Below are positions 42,410-51,286 of a stretch of DNA of 64,000 nt, piece after piece (the stretch's first letter is position 1; every line of letters starts with the position of its first letter). The stretch is taken from contig CAMTUU010000014.1 of NCBI GenBank assembly GCA_947085045.1, forward strand, positions 62,001 through 126,000, written 5' to 3'. A program made the position numbers and the translations under genes. Below the pieces are notes generated by a model, which saw only the letters and a list, made by a program, of their open reading frames with translations, did no database searches and was not told where the DNA came from. This stretch comes from Pseudolysinimonas_A sp947085045 (GTDB lineage Bacteria > Actinomycetota > Actinomycetes > Actinomycetales > Microbacteriaceae).

Positions 42410-43639
42410 ATGATCTCCTTCCGTCACGAGCCCGAGCCGCCCGCCGCGGCCGTGCTCGCGCGGCTGGAGGCGGATGCCGGGGTGATCGAGGCGATCGTCG
42501 AGACCGACCGGGTGATCGCCACGCTGACCGCCGCGAAGTTGCGACTGATCGACTTCGCCCATGAAACGCAGGTCGGAGCCCTGTCGCACGCTCTCGCCGA
42601 GCGCGAGTTCCGCGCCGAACTCGCCACGGCCCTCCGCATCTCGGAGCGCGCGGCCGACCTCCTCATCGACGAGGCGCACGTGCTCGGCCGCTACCTACCG
42701 GCGACGCGACAGGCTCTCGCCGACGCGCGCATCACGCCGCGCCAGGCCCGGGTGATCGTCGACGAGCTGGCGCGGGTCGACGAGGCCGAGCGCCCCGACC
42801 TCGAGCGCCGCGCCCTCGAGGCGGCCGATCAGTCGGCGACGGCGTTCGCCCGCACCATCCGGCGCCTGCGCGAGACCCGGGATGCCGACCGCGCGGCCGA
42901 GCGGCACCGCAAGGCCCGCGACGACCGGCACGTGTCCTGCGAGCCGGGTTCCGACGGCATGGCCTGGATCACCGCTCACCTCCCCGCCGCCGAGGTCCTC
43001 GCGATCGACAGCCGCCTCGACGACCTCGCCCGTGGACTCCTCCGGCACGGCGACGACCGCACCCTCCCCCAACTGCGAGCGGATGCCTTCACCGACGTGC
43101 TCCTCGACCGCGACAGCCGCGCGTTCCGGCGGTTCGGCGACGCGCGCCCCACGGTCGTCGTCACGGTCCCGATCGGCGTGCTCACCGGGGCGACCGAAGC
43201 CGGAGCCGAGCTGGTCGGTCACGGCCCGATCGACGCGCAGACGGCCCGCGAACTCGCGGCCGAGGCTCCCGTGCTGCGTCGGATGTTCACCGATCCCCGC
43301 GACGACACGATCCTCGCCCTGGGCCGCACGAAGTACCGGGTGAGCGACGAACTCCGGCTGTTCCTCGCCGTCCGCGATCAGCGCTGCCGGTTCCCCAACT
43401 GTCCCCGCCGCGCGCAGGCCTCGGATGTCGATCATTCCCACGCCTGGGAGCACGGCGGTCGCACCGATCCCGACAATCTCGCCCACCTCTGCCGCGGACA
43501 CCACCGCCTCAAGCACGACTCGCGCTGGCGCCTCGAGGCCACCCATCCCGATGGCACGATGGATTGGGTCTCCCCCACCGGGCGCCGGCATCGCACCCGC
43601 CCCGCCCACGCGTCGGGAAGCGATCCCCCACCCGGCTGA
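42410..43639 (+). CDS. DUF222 / HNH endonuclease domain protein
   Basis: A 409-residue protein of the actinobacterial 13E12/DUF222 repeat family. The N-terminal DUF222 helical domain spans residues 1-280 (AREFRAELATALRISERAADLLI, LADARITPRQARVIVDEL). The C-terminal HNH domain is CRFPNCPRRAQASDVDHSHA, followed by NLAHLCRGHHRLKH with the metal-binding Cys/His set intact. Members are multi-copy and often mobile; the role is unproven. The ATG is at 42410. Confidence 0.9.
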   Translation: MISFRHEPEPPAAAVLARLEADAGVIEAIVETDRVIATLTAAKLRLIDFAHETQVGALSHALAEREFRAELATALRISERAADLLIDEAHVLGRYLPATRQALADARITPRQARVIVDELARVDEAERPDLERRALEAADQSATAFARTIRRLRETRDADRAAERHRKARDDRHVSCEPGSDGMAWITAHLPAAEVLAIDSRLDDLARGLLRHGDDRTLPQLRADAFTDVLLDRDSRAFRRFGDARPTVVVTVPIGVLTGATEAGAELVGHGPIDAQTARELAAEAPVLRRMFTDPRDDTILALGRTKYRVSDELRLFLAVRDQRCRFPNCPRRAQASDVDHSHAWEHGGRTDPDNLAHLCRGHHRLKHDSRWRLEATHPDGTMDWVSPTGRRHRTRPAHASGSDPPPG

Positions 43640-43693
43640 GACCGGGCGATTCTCCAGACGGAGGCCGTCGGTTGTGCCCAGTACCGTGAGGGC

Positions 43694-45607
43694 ATGCCGA
43701 CGAACCCTCGCGCCGCCGACAGCCGCCACATCGCCGACAGCCACGGCCTCATCCGGGTGATCGGCGCCCGCGAGAACAACCTGAAGAACATCAGCGTCGA
43801 GATCCCGAAGCGGCGGCTGACGGTGTTCACCGGCGTCTCCGGGTCCGGCAAGTCGAGTCTGGTCTTCGGCACGATTGCCGCCGAATCCCAGCGGCTCATC
43901 AACGAGACCTACCCTGCCTTCGTGCAGGGGTTCATGCCCAGCCCCGGCCGTCCGGATGTCGACGTGCTCGACGGACTCACGACGGCCATCATCGTCGACC
44001 AGGAGCGGATGGGTGCCAACGTCCGCTCGACCGTCGGTACCGCGACCGACGCGAACTCGATGCTGCGCATCCTGTTCAGCCGCCTGGGCGAGCCGCACGT
44101 CGGTCCGCCCAGCGCGTACTCGTTCAACATCCCGTCGAGCACGACGAGCGGAACCCGCACCGATGCGCTCGGCGCCACGACCGTGATCGACGGCGAGATC
44201 TACCTCGGCGGCATGTGCCCGCGCTGCGAAGGTATGGGCGCGGTGAGCGACATCGACCTCACCCAGCTGTTCGACGAGACCAAATCGATCACAGACGGCG
44301 CCCTCACGATCCCCGGCTACAACGCCGACGGCTGGGGGGTGCGCATCTTCACCGAAGCGGGGATCGTCCCGGGCGACATCCCGATCAAGGACTTCACCGC
44401 CGAGCAGCGCCACGACTTCCTCTACAAGGAGGCGACCAAGGTCAAGATCGCCGGCATCAACATGACCTACCTCGGCCTCGTGCCGAGCGTGCAGAAGTCG
44501 TTCCTCTCCAAGGACGTCGAGGCGATGCAGCCGCACATCCGCGCGTTCGTCGAGCGGGCCGTCACCTTCACCGCCTGCCCCGAGTGCGAGGGCACGCGCC
44601 TCAGCGCCGCCGCCCGGTCGTCGAAGATCGGCGGCATCTCGATCGCCGACGCCTGCCGCCTGCAGATCAGCGACCTCGCCGACTGGGTCCGCACCCTCGA
44701 TGCCGGCCACATCGGCCCGCTGCTCGAGAACCTGCAGCAGACGCTCGACTCGTTCGTCGAGATCGGACTCGGCTACCTCAGCCTCGACCGGCCGTCGGGA
44801 ACCCTCTCCGGCGGCGAAGCCCAGCGCACCAAGATGATCCGCCACCTCGGCTCGAGCCTCACCGACGTCACCTACGTCTTCGACGAGCCGACCGTGGGGC
44901 TGCACCCGCACGACATCCAGCGCATGAACGAACTGCTCGTGCGGCTGCGCGACAAGGGCAACACGGTGCTCGTCGTCGAGCACAAGCCCGAGACGATCGC
45001 GATCGCCGATCACGTCGTCGACCTCGGTCCGCGCGCCGGCACCCAGGGCGGCGAGATCCAGTTCGAGGGCACCGTCGACGCCCTGCGCACGAGCGACACG
45101 CTCACCGGCCGGCACCTCGACGACCGCGCGCAACTGAAGGATGCCGTGCGCCCGTCGACCGGCGCCATCGCGATCCGGCACGCCACCCGCAACAACCTGC
45201 AGGATGTCTCCGTCGACATCCCGCTCGGCATCCTCACCGTCGTCACCGGGGTCGCCGGGTCGGGCAAGAGCTCGCTCATCCACGCCTCCCTCCCGGCCGG
45301 CTCCGGAGAGCACGGTTCGGATGTCGTCTCCGTGGATCAGGCGGCGATCAAGGGCTCGCGTCGCAGCAACCCGGCGACCTACACCGGGATGCTCGACTCC
45401 ATCCGCACGGCGTTCGCCAAGGCCAACGGCGTGAAGCCCGCCCTGTTCAGCGCGAACTCCGCCGGCGCCTGCCCGAACTGCGCCGGCAACGGCGTCATCT
45501 TCAGCGACTTCGGGTCGATGGGCAGCGTGGCCAGCGTCTGCGAGGTCTGCGAGGGCAAGCGGTTCCTGGCGTCGGTGCTTGACTACCGGCTGGCCGAGGT
45601 TCTGTAA
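43694..45607 (+). pseudogene. UvrA-like ABC protein, truncated at its 3' end by an inserted element
   Basis: A 637-residue reading frame similar to UvrA paralogues of the antibiotic-resistance type (about 750-800 aa). Walker A1 GVSGSGKSS, zinc-type CPRCEGMG and CPECEGTRLS, signature LSGGEAQRTK and Walker B1 DEPTVGLHPHD form a complete first ATPase. The second half has Walker A2 GVAGSGKSSLIHA and CPNCAGNG...CEVCEGKRF but stops at DYRLAEVL-TAA before its signature and Walker B. Foreign DNA with a serine recombinase gene begins at the stop. The missing 3' part is not found downstream in this window. The truncated protein is unlikely to work. Confidence 0.85.
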
Positions 45608-45650
45608 ACGCACCTACCTCTCGATGAGAGCTAGGAAGGCGGTGGCTGAG

Positions 45651-47258
45651 ATGAGCCACGATCAGCAGGAACGAACCGCAGGCAATGAGCCGAACGACCA
45701 GGCGACGGCGCAGGCGTCGCCGTCGTTGCGGGCGGTGGTGTATGTGCGGATCAGTGATGATCCCGAGGGCACCGAGCGCGGTGTTGACCGGCAGGAAGCT
45801 GACTGCCGGGCGTATGCGGCAGCGCACGGGTGGGAAGTCGCCCAGGTGTACCGGGAGAACGACACGTCGGCGTTCAAGCAGCGCACGATCACACTCCCGA
45901 CGGGTGAGCGGGTGCGGCGCGTGGTGCGCCCGGAGTTCCGCGCGATGTTGAAGCACCTCAGCGAGCAGCGCGCCGGGGTGATGATCGCCTACGACCTGGA
46001 TCGGGCGGTGCGCGACCCGAGAGACTTGGAAGACCTGATCGACGCCAAGGTACTCAACGGCTTCAGCGTCCGCTCCGTGACCGGCTCGCTGAGGTTGGAT
46101 ACGGATTCTGATGTGGCGATGGCGCGGGTGCTGGTCGCGATGGCGAACAAGTCCTCAGCCGACACCGCCCGCCGTGTCGCTCGGGCGGCGAAGCAGCAGG
46201 CCATCGAGGGCACTTGGCATGGTGGGCAGGTGCCGTTCGGCTACCGCGCCGAGAACCACACGCTCGTGATCGACCCCGAGGCTGCCGAGTTGGTGCGGGA
46301 AGCCGCGCGGCGGGTGCTGGCCGGAGAGACGTTGTACCGGATTCTCACCGACTGGAACCGGCGGGGTATCCGTACGACGCACGGGTGCCGGTGGTCGGAT
46401 CGGACACTCAAACTGGTGCTGCGCAACCCCTCGATCAAGGGGGTACGGGAGTATCGACCGTTGTTGCCGGACGGCACCCGGTCGAAAACCTCCCTGATGC
46501 AGACGACCGCCGCGTGGCCCGCGATCTTGGACGAGGACACCTGGCAGCAGGTCTCCGATGTGCTCGATGCCCGCAAGCAGGCCCGAAACTTCCATCAGCC
46601 CGGCAGTGGGGCGGCGAAACGGCTGTATCCGTTCTCGGGTCTGATCCGCTGCTCGACCTGCGGACGCGCCATGCTGCATCGCGGCCAGGTGTATCAGTGT
46701 GTGCAACAGGTGCCGGGCGGGTGCAACCGCTCGATCCGTTCCGGCGACCTCACCAAACTCGTGGAGGAAGCCGTGCTCGCGACGTTCGAGCAGATCACCC
46801 TCAACCCCGCCAAGCGCCAGTCTCCGGGCGCGGATCAGGCCGCACGAGTGGGGCTTGCCGCGACGCTCGATGCCGACCGGGAACGCCTCGCCCGGCTCGA
46901 TGATGACTACTACGACGGGTTGATCGACAAGTCGATGTGGGTGCGGCAACGCTCACGGATCGCCGAACGCATCGAACGCACCCGCCGCGAGTACGCCGCC
47001 ACGGTGCCGGAGCACACTGGCCCGTCGATTGATATGACGACCGTCGCACAGGAGTGGGCCGACCGTACCCCGATGTGGCAGCACCAGGCCGCCAGTCTCG
47101 TCCTTGAAGCCGTCCTCGTTCACGCCCTGCCCAGGGGGATGAACGGCGCGACACCGGCGAGGCGGCGCAATGAGACCGTCGAAGCGTTTCATGCCCGCCG
47201 TGAGGTGTACCGGGCGGGGATTCTCGCACATCGGGTCGAGTTCGTCTGGCGCGCCTAA
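45651..47258 (+). CDS. large serine recombinase (integrase)
   Basis: A 535-residue site-specific recombinase that would integrate and excise the element. The resolvase domain has the nucleophile S35 in VVYVRISDDPEGTERGVDRQ and the Arg pair in YDLDRAVRDPRDLE. The recombinase domain follows (VPFGYRAENHTLVIDPEAAELV), then the zinc ribbon (LIRCSTCGRAMLHRGQVYQC, GGCNRS) and a coiled-coil region with DDYYDGLIDKSMW. ATG 45651 was chosen; ATG 45624 is also possible. Large serine recombinases typically sit at one end of their element, as here. Confidence 0.92.
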   Translation: MSHDQQERTAGNEPNDQATAQASPSLRAVVYVRISDDPEGTERGVDRQEADCRAYAAAHGWEVAQVYRENDTSAFKQRTITLPTGERVRRVVRPEFRAMLKHLSEQRAGVMIAYDLDRAVRDPRDLEDLIDAKVLNGFSVRSVTGSLRLDTDSDVAMARVLVAMANKSSADTARRVARAAKQQAIEGTWHGGQVPFGYRAENHTLVIDPEAAELVREAARRVLAGETLYRILTDWNRRGIRTTHGCRWSDRTLKLVLRNPSIKGVREYRPLLPDGTRSKTSLMQTTAAWPAILDEDTWQQVSDVLDARKQARNFHQPGSGAAKRLYPFSGLIRCSTCGRAMLHRGQVYQCVQQVPGGCNRSIRSGDLTKLVEEAVLATFEQITLNPAKRQSPGADQAARVGLAATLDADRERLARLDDDYYDGLIDKSMWVRQRSRIAERIERTRREYAATVPEHTGPSIDMTTVAQEWADRTPMWQHQAASLVLEAVLVHALPRGMNGATPARRRNETVEAFHARREVYRAGILAHRVEFVWRA

Positions 47259-47443
47259 CGCCCCCGCGCCTTCGGCAGGCCGCAGAGGGCTTGCAGTTGC
47301 TCACGCACCCGTGGGTCAGCGATGACCGGAGGCAGGCCCTGCGCTGCGCGGCTCTCCCGCGCGAGGCGTGCGCCGAGTGGTTCGGGGGCATCGGTCGAGG
47401 CTGGTTCGGGCGTGGTTGTGGTGGTCTGCGTCGAGGTATCCAT
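47255..47443 (-). CDS. small hypothetical protein next to the recombinase
   Basis: A 62-residue ORF: MDTSTQTTTTTPEPASTDAPE, then EPLGARLARESRAAQGLPPV and DPRVREQLQALCGL. A Thr/Pro-rich leader is followed by a short amphipathic region. It overlaps the recombinase stop by 4 bp on the opposite strand. Its upstream DNA is interrupted 36 bp away by the IS481 copy. A recombinase helper or directionality role is only a guess. The small size limits confidence. Confidence 0.45.
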   Translation of the reverse strand: MDTSTQTTTTTPEPASTDAPEPLGARLARESRAAQGLPPVIADPRVREQLQALCGLPKARGR

Positions 47444-47479
47444 GTAGACAGGTACGACAGGCAAACCACAACATCTAGT

Positions 47480-48559
47480 TGTACGGGGTCAGGACGTTGG
47501 TTGCAGTCGGCTGATCGGGGGGTTGCCTCCGAGGGCTGAGTGGCGTCGTCCAGTGTTGTAGTGCTCGAGCCAGGGGTCAAGTGCTGCGGTGCGGTCGTCG
47601 TTCGAGGTGAACGGTTGCCGGTAGGCCCATTCGGTTTGCAGGGTCCGGTTGAACCTCTCCACCTTGCCGTTCTGCCACGGGCAGTGCGGTTTGATGAACT
47701 TCTGCCGGATGCCGTGCGCGCCGCAGACGCCGCGCAGCGACCATCGGTAGGCCCAGGCGTTGTCGGTGATCAGCCGCTCGATGCGGGGGATGCCGTGCGC
47801 GGCGAAGTAGCCGATGGCGCGTTCGAGGAACGCGGCGCAGGTCGGGCCCTTCTCGTCGGGGAGGACCTCGGAGTATGCGAGCCGGGAGTGGTCGTCGACG
47901 ACGGAGTGCACGTAGTCGTAGCCGACGACGGTCTGTTTCCGGGCGGCTGTGGAGCCCATCGCTCTGCCGTGCGCCTTCCACCCGCCGCCGTCGGGGATGC
48001 GACCGAGCTTCTTCACGTCCATGTGCACCAGCTCGCCGGGCTGCTCGCGTTCATAGCGGACCGCTGTGGTCTTCGACGCGCGGATCCGCTCCCCGGTCAT
48101 CGGGTCCAGATCGACCAGACGAGGCAGCCCGGACCGGGCGATGATGCGCGACACCGTCCGCGCCGGCACCCCGGTGCGGGCCGCGACCTCGTCACGGCCG
48201 ACTCGTTCCTTCTTCCGGATCGCGACCACCGCCGCGGCCCTGGCATCGGGGGTGCGGTTGGCGACGTGGTGAGGCCGCGAGGAGCGATCGTAGAGACCGG
48301 CTTCACCCTCGGCGCGGTAGCGGTCCAGCCACCGCTTCACGCAGCGTCGGGACACGCCCATTGCCGCGGCGATATGCGCCTGCTTCCACCCGGCACCGGC
48401 ACGATGGACGATGAGCAGCCTGCCGTGCACGGTCAAGCGGGCATTACGGTGGGACACGAGAACCTCCGAGTTCGTGAAGACGTCAGACATCTCCACTAAG
48501 CCCGGAGGTTCTCCCCTTTCACAAGACCGGAAACGCCACCAACCTCATGGCCGGGTACA
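47480..48559 (-). mobile_element. IS481-family insertion sequence with 6-bp target duplication
   Basis: A 1080-bp element. The ends are imperfect inverted repeats starting TGTAC: TGTACGGGGTCAGGACGTTG (47480 on) versus TGTACCCGGCCATGAGGTTG read inward from 48559. The direct repeat TCTAGT flanks it at 47474-47479 and 48560-48565. It carries one intact transposase gene on the minus strand. The perfect duplication suggests a recent insertion. Confidence 0.9.
47489..48496 (-). CDS. IS481-family transposase
   Basis: A 335-residue DDE transposase. The N-terminal helix-turn-helix is HIAAAMGVSRRCVKRWLDRYRAEG, and the integrase core has the first Asp in GELVHMDVKKLGRIPDGGG, the second in LITDNAWAYRW, and Glu in PWQNGKVERFNRTLQTEWAY, ending in HYNTGRRHSALGGNPPISRL. 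Intact and probably active. It accounts for the whole length of the IS. Confidence 0.93.
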   Translation of the reverse strand: MEMSDVFTNSEVLVSHRNARLTVHGRLLIVHRAGAGWKQAHIAAAMGVSRRCVKRWLDRYRAEGEAGLYDRSSRPHHVANRTPDARAAAVVAIRKKERVGRDEVAARTGVPARTVSRIIARSGLPRLVDLDPMTGERIRASKTTAVRYEREQPGELVHMDVKKLGRIPDGGGWKAHGRAMGSTAARKQTVVGYDYVHSVVDDHSRLAYSEVLPDEKGPTCAAFLERAIGYFAAHGIPRIERLITDNAWAYRWSLRGVCGAHGIRQKFIKPHCPWQNGKVERFNRTLQTEWAYRQPFTSNDDRTAALDPWLEHYNTGRRHSALGGNPPISRLQPTS

Positions 48560-48561
48560 TC

Positions 48562-48589
48562 TAGTACCTGGCATCGAGTTGAGGTACTA
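48562..48589. promoter_or_regulatory. 8-bp dyad at the IS481 target site
   Basis: TAGTACCT (48562-48569) and AGGTACTA (48582-48589) form a perfect inverted repeat with a 12-bp spacer. Its left arm overlaps the IS481 target (TCTAGT). Before the IS arrived it stood about 30 bp upstream of the small ORF at 47255-47443, so it looks like an operator or recombinase-binding site now cut off from that gene. Confidence 0.45.
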
Positions 48590-48598
48590 TATGCAGAC

Positions 48599-48607
48599 TT
48601 ATCCACA
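48599..48607 (+). other. perfect DnaA box
   Basis: TTATCCACA, identical to the consensus DnaA-binding site, 37 bp before the first palindrome of the array at 48644-49045. A single box by itself can occur by chance, but here its place next to a palindrome array suggests a replication or copy-control region of the mobile element. Confidence 0.5.
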
Positions 48608-48643
48608 GGGAGCTACCTGCGACCGACCCCAAACGGGGTATGT

Positions 48644-49045
48644 CACGGGGGTGCCGATTCGGTACCCTCGTGAACCGGCTCAACGGTGCCGCAAATTTTG
48701 CGGCACCGTTCGCGCCCGTGACGGCCAGCCGAGCGGAGCGAAAGCGCAGGTCCGACGGTGGTGGCGATTCGACACCACCGTGAACGGTCGCGGTGAGGTC
48801 GCAGCGGATGCGGCTTGGTTCGCGGGGGCAACGGCGAAACTCCTGGTCGGACGGTGGTGCCAATTTGCCACCACCGTCACGAGAACCACAACGAGCAGCA
48901 CAGCGGGCCGAGGTCGCAGGCTGGACGGTGTGGGAAATTTTCCCCGACCGTCGCCCCGCGAGTGTGGTGCCGCCGATTCGACGGAACCACCCCGGCCGGG
49001 AGTAAAAGCCCTGGTCGCACGGTTCCGGCAATTTGCCGGAACCGT
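48644..49045. repeat. array of seven palindromes with two alternating core types
   Basis: Seven palindromes of 27-29 bp, each with a single central T, are centred at 48658, 48696, 48768, 48864, 48938, 48977 and 49032. Type A cores are CAA-T-TTG or AAA-T-TTT (48696, 48864, 48938, 49032). Type B cores are CGA-T-TCG (48658, 48768, 48977). Outer arms are often ACGGT...ACCGT. Two are perfect (14-bp arms at 48682-48710 and 13-bp arms at 49019-49045); the others have one to two mismatches, often four bases from the centre. Several are preceded by a shared CTGGTCG-like motif. No protein-coding gene is supported here. This is the only content of the 580 bp between the IS and the AraC gene apart from the DnaA box. 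Confidence 0.85.
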
Positions 49046-49139
49046 CACCCCCACCCCGACATGCAGGCGCGCCGGAGCGTATCGCGGTCGCGTGGTGGCG
49101 GTGCTCATCGTCGGGTTCCTCCGGTCGTGTGGGCAGGTG

Positions 49140-50227
49140 TCAGTAGGTAGGTGCGCACCCGTTCCCACGGGAGTCGTCGGCGCGTGCGGTGGCGATGCCG
49201 ACGCCCGGCCCCGCCCGGCTCGCGGACGGTGGGCCGTAGCGCCGGTACTCGATGGGGGTCACGCCCATGTAGCGGCGGAAGATGCGCGAGGCTTGCCCGC
49301 AGTGGTGGCACCAGCCGACCCGTTCGGTGATCGTGCCGATGAGCAGATCGGTTTCGCGGATCAGGCGCGCCATCTCCTGTACGCGCAGGATCGACAGGTA
49401 CACCGGCGGCGTCACCCCGAACGAGTCCTTGAACACCCGATTGAGCTGACTCGGCGACAGGCAGGCGTGCGCGTCCAGTTCGGTGAGCGGCCACTGCCTG
49501 GCGATGTTGCTCTGCATGAGCGCCGCCGTGCGCATAATCTCGCGGCGCACCGGCTTGAACTCCCGCCACCGGGGAGGCGCGACCCGCACGGCCCGCTGCC
49601 GAGAGGTCAGCGGCGGCACCTCCACCGGCGCGTGACGAACCAGCGGCGCGATGGCGGCGAGCACCGTGAACAGCAGCGCATACGCACGGAAGTAGCCGCG
49701 CGGCGATTGGTCTTCGCCGGTGAGTGTGGCGAGTTCATCGAGGATCGGCCCGAGCCGTTCGGCCTGCGATTCTCCGACGCGCAGCACCTGCACCGGATCG
49801 GGATACAGGTGAGTTGCGAGGTCGCGTGCGGCTTCGCCGTCCGCGAGCACGTCGAGGTGCTGCCAGAACAACTGCTCGACCAGTAATCGGTATCCACTGC
49901 CACTGTCCTCACCGTGACGGTGCCCTCGGGTTCGTACCCGAACTCGACGTTCGGGGCGACCAGCACCACATCACCCACCGACGCCGACCCGCCCGCATCG
50001 GCATCGGCATCGGCATCGGTGAGGATGATCGAGCCGTCGCGCACGACCACGAAGCGCACACAGTCATAGGCGGTCGCCGCCAATATGCGACGGTGACGGA
50101 TGCTGGTGACATAGACGCAACTCCACGGCTCGACCGGCTGCACTATCGCGGGGTGCGGCGACTGCGGCGTCCTTGTAGGCTCATGACCGGTCGGCGTGGT
50201 CGCCGGGCGTTCGAGTAGCAGCGACAT
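49140..50227 (-). pseudogene. AraC-family regulator, frameshifted (copy 1)
   Basis: The N-terminal sensing domain (MSLLLERPATTPTGHEPT... up to TVAVDTDY) is in one frame. The continuation (LVEQLFWQHLDVLADG... through the AraC double HTH QSNIARQWPLTELDAHACLS, GVTPPVYLSILRVQEMARLI, and MGVTPIEYRRYGP) is in another. One base is missing near 49884, where the neighbouring paralogue reads smoothly (IDTDMALDQFFWQH). A short C-terminal piece could still start at 49871. A sequencing error would restore the gene, so inactivation is not certain. Part of the N-domain is encoded by four GCATCG repeats. Confidence 0.8.
49995..50018. repeat. four tandem GCATCG hexamers inside the AraC copy 1 gene
   Basis: Four exact copies of GCATCG encode the run DADADADA in the sensing domain. 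Copy number change would lengthen or shorten the protein in steps of two residues without a frame change. Confidence 0.85.
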
Positions 50228-50374
50228 GACGACCTCCCTTCTCTGACCACCCCCGAGCAACCAGGGGGAAGAACCGGCCTACCAAGCACCGGCGGTCGCG
50301 GCGAAGCAGGAGACGAGCAGGCCGGGCGTTTCCCGGTCACTCCGGCACTTTGCCGGGCAGCGCGACCGGCTCGG

Positions 50375-51286
50375 TCATGGGAGGTCGGTCATGAGCGGGC
50401 GCATGTCTCGGTAGCGGCTCGGTGTCACTCCGGTGTGCGCTGTGGATGCTTCTACCGCGCGCGACCGGCTCCGCCACCCCACCCGCTGCCCGGTGGCGGT
50501 GACGGTGATGTTCGTCTCGCGTAGGAGCCGCGCCATCTCTTGCACGCGGAGCATCACCAGGTAGGCGGTCGGGGTCTTCCCGAACGTGTCCGTGAACACG
50601 CGCACCAGGTGCTTCGGAGAGAGCCGCACCAGGGCTGCCAGTTCCGCGAGCGTCCACGGGTGCGTGATCCGGCTGTGCAGCGCGTCGCGCACCAGCATCG
50701 CCTCACGACGCAACGGTTCAGGCACCCGACTTCGAGCGGAGAACGGGCGAGCGCGGGCACGTTGCAGCCGGGTCAGCCGCACCGTCGAGACGCGGATGCA
50801 CGGCGCGATCACATCGGTGATGAGGAACCAGAGCGCCTGCATCCGATGGAACCGTTCCAGGTACTTGCCCTCGACGGTGAGGGCGACCAGCTCGTCCAGC
50901 CACGGCAACAACCGCCCGGCTCGATCCCGGCCCAGGTGCAGTACCTGGGCAGGTTCGGTGTACACCTTTCCCGCGAAGTCGTGGGCGTCGAGGCGGTCGT
51001 GCAAGATCGCGGAGTGTTGCCAGAAGAACTGATCCAGCGCCATGTCGGTGTCGATGTAGACCGTCGTATAGGTGACCCGCCCCTCGGGTTCGACGCCGAA
51101 CAGCACGCTCGGCCCCAGCAGCACCGCGTCGCCAAAGCTGACGGGTTGCTGTCCGAACTCGCTGAACACGATGGCCGTGCCGTCACGGATCACAACGAGC
51201 CGGACAACGTTGTACGCCGCCAGGCCCACAGGTCGATGCGTCGTCCGTGTCCGAGCCGACAACGGCGGGGAGATGCGCCTATCCAC
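50375..51286 (-). CDS. AraC-family regulator (copy 2)
   Basis: A 303-residue regulator. The N-terminal AraC-binding-like domain (residues 25-190, VVRLVVIRDGTAIVFSEFG, VSFGDAVLLGPSVLFGVEPEG, TDMALDQFFWQH) leads into the C-terminal HTH pair (HPWTLAELAALVRLSPKHLVRVFTDTFGKTPTAYLVMLRVQEMARLL and GVTPSRYRDMRP). It is related over its whole length to the frameshifted copy downstream. It lies upstream of that copy and downstream of the NmrA-like gene on the same strand, so all could be one transcript. Confidence 0.88.
   Translation of the reverse strand: MDRRISPPLSARTRTTHRPVGLAAYNVVRLVVIRDGTAIVFSEFGQQPVSFGDAVLLGPSVLFGVEPEGRVTYTTVYIDTDMALDQFFWQHSAILHDRLDAHDFAGKVYTEPAQVLHLGRDRAGRLLPWLDELVALTVEGKYLERFHRMQALWFLITDVIAPCIRVSTVRLTRLQRARARPFSARSRVPEPLRREAMLVRDALHSRITHPWTLAELAALVRLSPKHLVRVFTDTFGKTPTAYLVMLRVQEMARLLRETNITVTATGQRVGWRSRSRAVEASTAHTGVTPSRYRDMRPLMTDLP

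Noticed and set aside
43694..45607. Uvr excinuclease subunit A of nucleotide excision repair
   Set aside because: The sequence fits the shorter UvrA-like resistance paralogues, not the roughly 950-residue repair protein, and it lacks the second signature because of truncation.
48644..49045. CRISPR array
   Set aside because: The units are palindromes with differing arm sequences and irregular spacing (38-96 bp between centres), not identical repeats with unique spacers, and no cas genes are present.
48561..49168. Open frames through the palindrome array on the minus strand as real proteins
   Set aside because: The predicted peptides merely reflect the repeated DNA (TVPANCRNR, TVVANWHHR, TVVSNRHHR) and lack a ribosome binding site or family match.
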